From: Lojkania enalia
Taxonomy: Eukaryota > Ascomycota > Dothideomycetes > Pleosporales
Direction: 5' to 3'
NCBI GenBank assembly: GCA_010094045.1
Contig: ML986943.1
Coordinates: 1-21,649, forward strand
Length of the DNA: 21,649 bases
Position 1 is the first letter of the stretch. Every line of letters starts with the position of its first letter. Under the pieces are notes generated by a model. That model was given only the letters and a program-made list of their open reading frames with translations, ran no database searches and was not told the DNA's origin. The translations under genes and the position numbers were made by a program. This document shows, in pieces, positions 9,270 to 18,393 of the stretch.

Positions 9270-12200
9270 CTAACGCAGCTCATAACTCCCATCTCCAACT
9301 ACCGTTTCGTCCGAATCCACCCTCCTCTCCCTAGCCAAAAACCTAACACCCCCGCTCTCCAGCTCCTCAACCAGGCTCTGAATAGCAATAGTATCCGGGT
9401 GCCCCTCACCCAACAGCCTCCTCCGATGACTTAGCACCCGTCTCCCCACCCCCGACGCTTCCCCAAACCTCCCCATGTCCCTCAATACCTTGCAGTGAGT
9501 AGATAGCGAGGCCATCGTGTCGTGGTGCTCGTCACCAAGAACCCTTTCGCGCGCGCTCACTGCGCGAGCGAACATGCGTTCAGCTTCCTCCAGCCGACCC
9601 CTCTTGTGAAGAACGAGAGCGAGGTTGTTTAGGATGTGTAGTGAGAGCGGGTGGTCCTTGCCTTGGGTTTCCTGGTGCCCGTGCAGCGCCTCGCGGGTCA
9701 GGCGTTCTGCGCCCTCGAGGTCATTGTGCTGGATATAGAGCTCTGCGAGGTTGGCCTTGCACTGTAGCGTGTGAGGATGCCGGGCGCCGAGTTGTGCTTC
9801 GCGACCGGCGAGTACACGCTGCGTGATGGCGCAAGCTTCGGGCCATCGCTGTTGGAGCTGCAGGGTGCAGCCTATGTTTGAGAGAACAGAGAGCGTTTTT
9901 GGGTTGTCGCTACCGAGGACGTCTTGCATAGCGTCGAGGACGAGGTGTAGGAGAGTGAGGGCCTGAGCGTATTTTGTTTGGCCGAGGAGGCAGAGGGCGA
10001 GGCCGTGTTTTGCATCGAGTGTTTTAAGATGGTCGGGGCCGTGAATAGATTCGCTAATGAGGACGGCTTGCCGGTAGTAGTTCTCCGCTTCTTCGTGTTT
10101 GTCTTGGGCGCGCAGTGATTCGGCTTTTCTGCTGAGTGTGGATACTACTGCAGGATCCTTGGCTTCGAGCAGACCAACTTGCGTGAGGAGAATGTCATCG
10201 ATTGCTTTCGCGGACGCCTTGTAGTTACCGAGATAATGATCGATGATGGCGATGTTGCTTCGGCACATGAGAGAGCGAGCGGATAATAGTCCGTACTCTT
10301 TCTGGGCCCACTCATGGGCTCTTTCGGCGAATTTCTTCGACTCGTTGTATCTGCCCTTTATACGGAGGAAACGAGATATTCGCGAGGCAAACTGCTCGGC
10401 AATATGGTATCCGATTGAATATATTAGGGAACCGTTCTCACTTTCCGCGGTAAGTTTCCATACAGCCAACGCGTGAGGAAGATAGAGATCGCATTCAGAC
10501 AGTTTCAGATATTGCTCAGTCGGCTTGGGAAATTTCCCCGCGAGGAGTCGGAAGGTTTCGATTACGTGGGTTTGGAATATATTATTTGATTTCAAGTAGG
10601 AGCGAATGCTAGAGTGAATTAGTGAATGCATACTAAATATATAATTAGCTTCGTTTGAAGTAATTAGAGAGTAAGCTTTTAGTAAGCCAAATGCGTCGCA
10701 CAGTTGTATCAATGTTTTACCGTCGGCGAACAGACTCCGAGGCATGCGAGAGGGCTCAATACATGCCATTGTAAACAAAATACTCCCAGCAACTAAGCTC
10801 TGTGATTTAATAGCATCTATGGACACAAAAGAGGATATAAGAGAGCTTCTTGACAACCCCAGATCAGCGGCCCCGGGCTCGCCGAGAAGCGGGAGTGCGC
10901 CGTTTTCAGTTTCATTAAGCAACTCCAGGTAGGCTGTAGGCGACATGCTCTTCATCCTCATGTATGCTGCGGCTTGTGATATAGCTAGTGGCAGGCAATT
11001 CAAGTGTGTCAACAAAGGCATACTGTCTCCTCGACTTGGAGTATTGGAGTCTAGTTCGGAGTTGAGTAATTGGCGTGCTTCGGGAATAGCCATCGGCGCC
11101 ATAAAGAAGGTACTTCGACGTCCTACGAGGGCCAGAGCTGATTGCTTGTTGCGAGTTGTGAAGAGTATTGATCCAAACTTATTGTCAAGAAGAAATTGAT
11201 CTAGTACTTCCCGATCTCCAAATGTGGCCAGGTCTATGTCGTCGACAATCATGAGCCATGGTCCACAAGCGCTTGAGTTGAGCCAGGCGAGGATTTCTTT
11301 GATGTCAACAATTCCCGGATCACCTTCTCGAGATAAGAAGATGTGCTGACTAATATGAGTAAAGCCTTGCATAAATGTAGTATGGTTGGAAGCTCGGATC
11401 CAGAAGACGGACGTGTTCGGCGATAGCTCGCGGATGCGATGTGCACACTCCAAAGCTGTTTGCGATTTGCTACGGATACCTTCAGCTCCTGACCAAATAC
11501 TATGTTTGCTTCGCCATCTGAGGTAAGGGAAACTAACCCGATACCTCCTAGTCCTACAAGGGCACCCTTACGACCTAGAGACTGGCTGGACAGACATTGG
11601 AGTACTAAAGATATCAAGGGTTCCCGGCCTATGAAATCCAATTTCGGGGGCAAATCCAATATGATTCCTTTCAAAGTGGGGCTTTGACAAGGCAACGGCA
11701 GGTTAATCTACCATTTACTTAGAATGTGAGGCTGAAAAAAAAAAGGCTACCGTAGAAACGGGCGTCTTCGGTGCAGTGAAACATACCTGTGTAGTATCTT
11801 GAAGATCAGTTCCCTGGTACGGTAGGCTTGTGTACTGGCATTAGTGATCACGCGTTCTATATGGGTTTGATACTTGCCTAGAAAGATAAAGATGGAGTCC
11901 TGCTTTACAACGTTCCAACTCGCTCAGAAGCCTGGCAATATTCTTGGTCTTTTTACGAAATGAGGCTATTTTCCTGAATTTTACCCTCGTGGAATCATCA
12001 TTTCCAATCACCAAGGGTGAAAGGGTTATTTGTATCCGCGTGGCTATGCTTGTGCACCTGTTGATGTACGACTCTAGGATAGCGGCGGTCGCAACTTTGC
12101 AAGATTTAGGATTGATCGACCGCGCAATCAGAAGGAATCCATTGATATCTTCCGATAGATGCGAAATAGTATCCGAAGAGAAGAAGCGGGCGTGTTCGTG

Positions 12201-12293
12201 GTGGTCGGTGAGCAGTTCTATGAATTGGATACCCCACTTTGCAAGTTGTAGGCATGCGGCAAGACTGCCCACGACTGTAAGAGGTTCTACCAT
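9270..12293 (-). CDS. STAND/NLR protein: SesA/HeLo-like - NB-ARC - TPR
   Basis: Best model: exons 12293-11874, 11813-11787, 11707-11538 and 11469-9270, giving 938 residues. Residues 1-140 are a helical N-terminal domain opening MVEPLTVVGSLAACLQLAKW, like the SesA/HeLo-type N-domains of fungal STAND proteins. The NB-ARC has Walker A GLGGIGKS (201-208), Walker B WLMIVDDID (277-285), GSILFTTR (305-312), a GLPLA-type LNCLPLAIS (362-370) and MHS at 486. Residues about 570-911 form TPRs of the kinesin-light-chain type with a 42-residue period, marked by HPxTL-like words. Fungal NLRs of this build are nonself-recognition switches: nucleotide binding and TPR-sensed ligand control oligomerisation of the N-domain, in the cytoplasm. 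The third intron (68 nt) is secure, because removing it rebuilds the P-loop. Introns 1 (60 nt) and 2 (79 nt) are inferred from splice words and phase. The gene appears intact. A cell-death or incompatibility role is family knowledge, not shown here. Confidence 0.9.
11470..11537 (-). other. 68-nt intron splitting the NLR P-loop
   Basis: On the minus strand the donor reads GG^GTTAGT and the acceptor TCCGTAG^C. Unspliced, the frame goes GLGGIG followed by unrelated residues. Spliced, it becomes GLGGIGKSQTALECAHR, the expected Walker A and following helix, with the second Gly of the P-loop as the split codon (GG+C). This is the most secure intron of the gene. Confidence 0.9.
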
Positions 12294-12503
12294 GCTCTAG
12301 GAGATTGGCGTTGAAGACAAGGAAGATCAGCGCGGACTTGAGAAGGCTGCCTTTGTCATTTTATCCCACCGGTAAGGTCAGGCCATCTGATTTGTCGCCT
12401 TCTTATGGACGCCCTCAAAGCTGAGACTGCCTTGTGGACGATTAAGACCAATTTCATTGGTTTTGAATGTGATGTCTGCGTGTTCTCCTAGAGCCTCGGC
12501 TGA
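12294..12503. promoter_or_regulatory. Short upstream region of the NLR gene
   Basis: About 210 bp separate the NLR start (minus strand, ATG at 12293) from the end of the possible small gene at 12504. The promoter and 5' UTR must lie here and possibly within the neighbouring frame. I see no clear TATA word or other defined site. Confidence 0.3.
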
Positions 12504-12891
12504 CTAGCTGCAAAGCCTATTCGGTGAGAACTGGCGCCTGGTGTGTTCTGCAGCTCGTGAATGGGTCGAACTGAGAGGGTTGTGTCCGTAACAATGATCA
12601 TCCTTGTTATCGAGTGCGTCTGAAAATGATGACAGCAGAGCGCATTTTGCCTTTTCTACTTTGGCTTGAGCTTCAGAGTCCTTAGGACAATTTAGTGAGG
12701 AAAGACCTGGTATATACCTTGAATATAATTATGAATGTAAACGTGTGGATAGTTTTGCCATCACTACACCGCATCTCTAGTATTACAGCCTTGTCGTAGT
12801 GTGGAAGTACTTTCGACGAGGCTGTTACTTCCTCTTGAAAGAAAATACGGGACACCTCTAGGCGCTCTAGATGCGCCCGCTGACCTTCCAA
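12504..12891 (-). CDS. Possible small two-exon gene or gene relic, unknown
   Basis: Two minus-strand open pieces read like protein and can be joined. The first (12891-12718) contains LERLEVSRIFFQEEVTASSK and KAVILEMRCSDGKTIHTFTF, ending at an AAG^GTATAT donor. The second (12680-12504) contains DSEAQAKVEKAKCALLSSF and SDALDNKDDHCYGHNPLSS and ends at TAG. The 37-nt gap would be an unusually short intron (acceptor CCTAAG), though phase is kept. The first piece has no ATG: its opening codon is TTG just after a stop, so a further 5' exon or decay is implied. It lies between the NLR and DUF6590 genes on the same strand. I recognise no domain. Confidence 0.3.
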
Positions 12892-13230
12892 ACATTAAAT
12901 GTCTACCTATGTAAATGGAAGAGCTAACATGCAATAAGTCCTGAGTAGAAAAGCGATTCTTGAAGTGAATGAGTGATCCACACTCCACCTCAAGTTTAGT
13001 TCAAAAACAGTCTTTACAACAGCCAATGCCCTCTAGGCGAGCCTACAAAATTACACATCCTCACTCGTCCATCATTCAGGACATTCATCCGCGAGTAAGA
13101 ATCGGCTAGTGCTTGTATCGCGGTAGTCTCAATTTGTATCAAAAACACAAGCGGACAGTTTGATGGAGAATCTTTGCCGGCAGATGATGCGCGAAACCTT
13201 GTCTCGATGAATGTAGAGAAAAATCGACTA
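12892..13230. other. Intergenic, 3' side of the DUF6590 gene
   Basis: This is the 3' region of the DUF6590 gene. A 94-codon minus-strand frame at 13014-13298 overlaps the end of the DUF6590 frame out of register and looks like a shadow. No other gene or repeat is seen. Confidence 0.4.
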
Positions 13231-14672
13231 TCATGTATCAGATAAACCAATAGATTCACGGAAATGGGCTTCCAAAAGGTCGACGGATTTTGGTTCAATC
13301 CTGCCTATCTTTCGGACTCTGAGATTGTATTCAACTGTGTAAACTTTACTGAAATTAATCCTCGATAGAGGACTCCAAGGTATACCATCGTCCTCGATGA
13401 TGATGGACAGCGATTGTTTAAGTTTATCTTGTTGTTCGTGGGGGTGAAACTCGGGTTCGGACCCTTCTCGTACAAGGGGTGCATGATCTTCTGGATTGGT
13501 TCCGGGCTTTGAAGTCGCCTGTCTTGAATACGTGTGGATTGGGAGACACAGGCAATGTTTCGACTTTGATCGGATAACAACAAACCGCCGAGTTTTCCCA
13601 TGGGTGGACGATGCAGCAGTATGAAGCTCTTCGCTGATGGGAAGGTTGCCAAGGGCGGGTAATTCGGGGTCCTCAGTTGCGATTGTATTATCGAGAGAGT
13701 GAGGCTGAGCAGGAAAACCCGATGAGCTAGGAGCTGGTGGCTGATAGGCCACATTCGGGTCGTGATGAACAGTAGCCATGGTCGACTCGCCCTTGGGCTC
13801 AGTCCAGTACGTCATGAAGACCTTTCCCTTTCTAAAATACCTCTTTCCATCACGTATCGTTTCGTAGCCTGACGCAAATTAGCAAAAATGTAGCGTTCAA
13901 GTGCGCCATTGGTTGCCATACGGGAATCCAGCGCTGGCACAGGCACAGGCACAGGCACAGGGGTATTGAGCCGGCCTGAATCAACGTCATCCATGGGGAA
14001 ATCTGCATTATGACCGACATGTGCATCTAGGGGGGGCTCAATGGGGCGGGTAGAAGGTGGAGGGCCTGGATAGGATGAGTGCGAGCAGTGGCGAGTATCT
14101 TGAGAGAACTGACTGTTGACGCCTGAGCTTGGTACTAGAGTTGCACTAGGTGGTCCGAATCGGGATCCACCGGGGTCGAGGATGGGCGCGGGACTCGAAC
14201 TTATGCTCGGAGGCGCAGGGACGTTGAAGGTGAATTGATAAAATGGTTGTTGATATGGCGAGCCGAAGTCCCCGCTGCTTGATCGATGCACCGGGCTTGC
14301 GTAGCCATGAATCTGGACGGGTGTGTGGCTCGCACTAGGAGCGTTCGGGGGTGGTGCATAGTAGGGCGTGGGATACGGATATGTTGCTGATGGTCTTGGG
14401 TCGGCGGTTGGAGCAGGTGTATTTCTGCTTCGCGGGTCGGGAATGTGAGTCGCCTTCCTGGGCGGATCCTTTGTGCTCCTGGAAGCGTTCGTTCAGCAAC
14501 ACACGTCATGAAGAGAGCCCAACGCGCACCCACCTCGCCCATACTAGAGTCTTTTGCCCCGCTGCGAATTGTCAGCCGCTGCTGCATCAACGAGGGCAGG
14601 GTCCATACCGGGACCGAAATGCCATCTATAGTAGTCCTGTCGCCCTTCGTCCCAAATCCACTCGGTGTCCAT
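13231..14672 (-). CDS. DUF6590 domain protein with WxW/DYY head
   Basis: Model: exons 14672-14609, 14561-14534, 14478-13922 and 13868-13231, total 428 residues. The start ATG sits in CGCCATGG. The head is MDTEWIWDEGRQDYY (1-15), then a Pro/Tyr/Ser-rich disordered linker (about 32-210) with a (VP)n run, then the DUF6590 domain (about 214-420): KRYFRKGKVFMTYWTE, HCLCLPIHTY (321-330), KPGTNPEDH (337-345) and SRINFSKVYTVEYN. DUF6590 is a fungal family of unknown function. Introns of 47, 55 and 53 nt all have GT-AG ends and keep phase; intron 1 has a GCTGAC branch word, and removing intron 3 creates LDSRYETIRDGKRYF, the normal entry into the domain. Between TYWTE and RRFVVI lies a Pro/Ser-rich insert of about 70 residues that looks longer than usual. 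It lies on the same strand as the NLR and is divergent from the frame at 15285. Function is unknown. Confidence 0.88.
13936..13960 (-). repeat. Coding hexanucleotide repeat (Val-Pro)n
   Basis: Four tandem ggcaca units on the plus strand encode alternating Val-Pro on the minus strand, just before the third intron of the DUF6590 gene. Being a multiple of three, length changes would alter the linker without breaking the frame. Confidence 0.85.
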
Positions 14673-15284
14673 GGCGCGAACCCCTGGGAAAGGCAGCAAA
14701 CGGGCCTGCAACGTTGCTGCGCTCTGGAATTATATAATTTGCAAGATTTTCACATCATTCAAATGAGGCTCTAGACCACGTTGATGAGCATAAGCTGTCG
14801 AAAGTGAGGCGAGGTCCCCCTTGAGTTTAATTGGCTGTGGGGGTAACGGCATATCCCATGCAAGTTGCATTGCTGCCTGCCCCCACTCCCGGTCCGTCCG
14901 CATCCCCTAAGTCCTCCCCAAGTCCTCTCTTAACTCCTGTCACTCGACATCACCACTTGACAGCTCCCTCTGCGATTTCAGTGCGAAGATGGACTTCTGA
15001 ACTCCCTGCGATGGGGCCGTTTGCATCGTTAAGGTTGTTTTGCACAATACCCCCAATGCTCCTGTTGTAATGCACGCACTGACCGAGTGTCACAGTCTGC
15101 CTCTCTGCACAACCTCAGGGCGGATTCCCAGCGTGCCTGCTTCACTAGCCTCGCCAGCTTTGCCAACCCAGTCCCAAAACATGGATGCGACAGGTGTCTA
15201 CGTACCTGCAAGCTCCCCAAAAGACCCGGCTGCGGCGTTACGTGCATCCACTCGCGACAACTCTATGGCCGCACCACCCCAACT
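14673..15284. promoter_or_regulatory. Divergent spacer between the DUF6590 gene and the frame at 15285
   Basis: If both genes are real they are transcribed away from each other, and this 0.6 kb would hold both promoters. On the plus strand the frame of the downstream gene is open from 15030, and its 15030-15260 part has ten Cys codons (QCSCC, CDRCLRTC, GCGVTC). Part of this spacer may therefore be an upstream exon, for instance one entered after the TTTCAG acceptor-like word at about 14980. No specific promoter word is identified. Confidence 0.35.
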
Positions 15285-15827
15285 ATGGACCCTGAGCAAG
15301 CCAGTCCGCCCTCCTACCTATGTCCTGTAGGTGCTGCCTCAATCCAGTTATATGCTCGCAGTGCTTACACCAGCTTCCCTTCCAGCATCCCAATTAGTCA
15401 CCCTATCGTGGCTCCATTTGTGCCCTGGGCCTCTACTTTCGCGCTGCCCAGCACAAGCCGTGGAATCTCTACCCACCAGCTACTACGCTCTCTAGACCAT
15501 GGCAATACCCTTGTTAATCTTCTATCCGGCTGCTTGCCCCAAAGCAAAGCTACCACTGCGGCGCTTTGGGGAAAGCTGTTGGGTGCAAGACTACGCTCTG
15601 CAAGCACTGCAGTCATTCTCTACCAGAAACACCTCACCGCCTATGTACGCGCTACTTCCACTGCGGCTTTTCTACAATCTACGATTCTCACTTCCGACCC
15701 CGGTACCCTCACTCTTCCGCCAATACTTACGCCGCCTGATGAAGATGCAACCGAGCCAGCACCAAGCCCACCGGCATATGGGCTGCTTGGTCCAATAATT
15801 ACCCCCCCTGACGAAGACGAAGACTAG
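15285..15827 (+). CDS. Unknown protein with repeated ITPPDED motif
   Basis: A plus-strand frame of 180 residues starts from the ATG at 15285, which has A at -3 and G at +4. The same frame is open from 15030 without an ATG, so a 5' exon is possible. The middle is Ala/Ser/Leu-rich with a possible helical segment (LLGARLRSASTAVILYQKH). The C-terminus has two copies of a Pro-acidic motif, ILTPPDED and IITPPDED, and ends in DED before the stop. The copies differ mostly at synonymous third positions (acg/acc, ccg/ccc, gat/gac twice), which argues that this is the translated frame. No known domain was recognised. It could be a terminal exon of a larger gene, or a relic. Confidence 0.45.
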   Translation: MDPEQASPPSYLCPVGAASIQLYARSAYTSFPSSIPISHPIVAPFVPWASTFALPSTSRGISTHQLLRSLDHGNTLVNLLSGCLPQSKATTAALWGKLLGARLRSASTAVILYQKHLTAYVRATSTAAFLQSTILTSDPGTLTLPPILTPPDEDATEPAPSPPAYGLLGPIITPPDEDED

Positions 15828-17594
15828 TTGACCTCGCTGCGATGGCCAATGCAAGCACTGCGTGTCCGTTCAGCATCACCCATTCGGCTGGCAACACGTC
15901 AGAAGCGAATGTGTGACGTTGCTGTCAATCTAGCCCAGGCCGTCTTGTTTTTGGGTACTTTGCGGTTAGAGCAAATTGAATTGGTTTCTCTAAACGACCG
16001 GGCAGATTTACCTTTCTTTTCTTCATGGCGATTGGTCGGGAGGGAAGGTCATTGCTACAGATTTACCCGTCTCCATCGAAGTAGCTGTCTTCGTTCTGAG
16101 CACTGGAGCGATACAGAAGCTAAAATGGGGCCCAGGTATCTCTTCATGGTCTTGACTTCTTCCGATCTGGAACCAAACCGTCTTCATGGGCATGCTTTCC
16201 TTTTTTTTTTTTTTTTTACCGGTCTGTCATTATCTTGATCCCTTCGAGGCTTATCTCAAAGCTTTACCTAGGGCCTCTTCACTCTTTGTAGAATAGAAAT
16301 CTATCTCAAACCTGCCTAGATTCTGTGATGTTCCATCTTTTCATGCCAATGCAGAGCCATGCCTTGTTTGCGAACCATAGCGTAGGATTCTCACAACTAC
16401 CGGGAAACACGCTACCATTATATTAAGCTTTATCCGTGCTCTACCAAGTGGGTCTCTACAATCCGAGGTTCACAAATCCCTGCGCGGACCGGGCAGCTGG
16501 GGAGCGGGTTTGGTGCAGCGTTTCCTCTCCAAGCCAAGCTTAGCATCCACAGGCCAACCCCCAGTCTTGGTCGATCGAACCTCCTCTAGCCATTATCCCC
16601 AGGGGAATTCGTTATGATCGTCCAGCATGCCACCGACATCTTTTACGTGAGGGTTGAAAATTACGAAATAATTTGATTCGCGGCATTTAGCTGCGTAGGC
16701 TTGGCCTCGGCGGTCAGACAGCGGTCGGACCTACTACGTTATAATCATCCGTCATTCGCGAAAGAGGTATTTTCTAGCCCGATAGAATGAATGTCGGATC
16801 GAGTCAAAGGCGGCAGCTCTCGGAGATGTTCGAACCATTGAAAGCGGCCCGGAACGAACGATAAGACACCAGAAGCGTCTGCCAGGTCGAATCGTATTCA
16901 TGTTCTAAAATTCATGGGTAGGCGAACAGACGGTTGCGCTTTCACGAGGGGGCTCCTCAGTAAACTCCAATCCCTGTTTGAGAGCGTGGAGTGATAATGG
17001 GCGGCAAAAGAGATTCATTAGTCTGCACTATCGCATCCATGCTGAAAACAAATATCACGCCCCACCCAGGAAGGCCGCTCTACATAGCAGGACAATGAAT
17101 CCCCGCGAACAGCATGGCATAACTGGGAGATGAGATCTCTATTTATCACACCCTACGAATCTTGGTCGTGCCAGGGATATCCACCGGCCCGGGCCAGGCC
17201 CGACAAGCACAAAAGCAGACACACCGAGTCTCTCTACCTACACGAACCGGGCATCGAGAGCCGCCAGAACCTATAGGAACCGGATAGAATCGCTTCTGGA
17301 GCATGGAGGAGGTCCGGCTCTTTTCCATGGGCAATGCACGTAGAATAAGAGCGCTTGCATGGAAACAGGTAGATGTGTGTTAGGCAGCGGAAGTGAGGCT
17401 CTGGAGCTGGAATCATGTGATGGCTACCCAACCTATCGCAATCCATTCGTCCGCAGGCGGGATGTGTGCCCCACCACTGCCGTCAGACTGGGCCCTTGCT
17501 CGATTCTTTCTAACATACACTCCCTTTGAGGCTGGACTATGCCTTCTCTCCTGACACTCACCTTAATCGTCTCGTAAACAGTCTCTTTCTCACC
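15828..17594. other. Intergenic region, no supported gene
   Basis: A 136-codon frame from 15828 opens with TTG just past the preceding stop and runs into a T17 tract at 16201-16217, so it looks like chance. The remainder, near even in GC, has only frames of 60-70 codons without recognisable motifs. The stretch before 17594 serves as upstream region for the plus-strand gene at 17595. I see no RNA gene or transposon end. Confidence 0.5.
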
Positions 17595-18393
17595 ATGGTT
17601 GATGGAGCAGATAAGGAATGGATTTGGAGTGAGACGCATGGCGACTATTATAAAACAAGGCTGAGATCAGGTATACTACATCCGCAGCCTGTCTTAGTGT
17701 GTTACTTACAAGTCTTAGATGGATCCGGATATGATTACATCTGGGCAAGGTTCGTTTTTTTGTATTCTGTCTCGAGAAGTTTGGCGCTCATTCTATGATT
17801 CCAGGAGTACTTTACCGGAACCAATTCCCCTTCAACCACCACAGCAACCACAAGTCCAACCCCCACCCGCTCAAGATCGGTTTCAACCAGGATATCCCCC
17901 GGCACAGCCAATACAACCATATGACAGATACCCGCCCAGCACGACTTACCCATATCACAATACATATATCCCACCAACACACCCATCGCACAATTATCCT
18001 CCTCCATCTACAACGGCTTATCCGAGTCCAGCCCTGACATACCCTCAGCAAGGCCCGAACTACGTACAACATCCCTTGCGGTCCGACCCATACGTACATA
18101 CGGCTACCCGGACGCAGCCTACCTATCCATACCAGTCCAGCAAGCCCTCAAGCGCTCGCATGGAATCATCATGGCAGAGCGAGGGGTACCCATCCGGGTC
18201 AAGCGCCGCTGGCCCTAATAATAGTCAACCAGATCAAAGAAGTGCGTGTATCATGTAACGCTCATTCCGTAACTCACAGATGCCAGTTCGACGAGGCAAG
18301 CACACTGTCCCAATGAACGAAGACTACTCCGATCATGGCGAAGACGACGATGAGGAAGACACGACGGACAATAAGGGCGGACGCAAAAAGTAA
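17595..18393 (+). CDS. Disordered Pro/Tyr/Gln-rich protein with WxW/DYY head and acidic tail
   Basis: Model: exons 17595-17670, 17713-17749, 17805-18241 and 18287-18393, total 218 residues. The start ATG lies in CACCATGG. The head KEWIWSETHGDYY (7-19) is followed by SGYDYIWARST, then a long Pro/Tyr/Gln/Ser-rich region with many PxY and YPP words, without membrane segments or a signal peptide. The last exon gives a basic RRGKH followed by an Asp/Glu-rich run and GGRKK. Introns: 42 nt (phase 1), 55 nt (phase 2) and 45 nt. The first two positions match those of the DUF6590 gene nearby, which supports them despite the short first intron. The third is less sure: unspliced, the frame stops at 18258 after ACIM, giving 188 residues. 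No DUF6590 domain is present. Function is unknown; residue content suggests an intrinsically disordered adaptor-like or condensate-prone protein. Confidence 0.75.

Noticed and set aside
9641..11199. Plus-strand frames opposite the NLR exon
   Set aside because: They are mirror-frame shadows of the minus-strand NB-ARC/TPR coding exon, which has recognisable domains.
11874..11877. GC-AG intron at AG^GCAAGT for NLR intron 1
   Set aside because: The donor word is good, but with the available acceptors it breaks the frame; the overlapping CAA^GTATCA donor keeps phase.
11944..12300. 118-codon plus-strand frame
   Set aside because: It is opposite the NLR first exon, which has the better-supported N-terminal domain.
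14201..14774. Plus- and minus-strand frames of 109-129 codons around the DUF6590 5' end
   Set aside because: They are out of register with the spliced DUF6590 model, which restores family motifs at every junction.
15398..15854. Alternative frames overlapping 15285-15827 on both strands
   Set aside because: The synonymous-difference ITPPDED repeat favours the chosen plus-strand frame.
15828..16238. 136-codon plus-strand frame
   Set aside because: Starts at a TTG after a stop, ends in a homopolymer T run and has no motif.
17735..18099. Minus-strand 90- and 95-codon frames rich in Val, Trp and Gly
   Set aside because: Antisense shadow of the Pro/Tyr/Gln-rich plus-strand coding exon.
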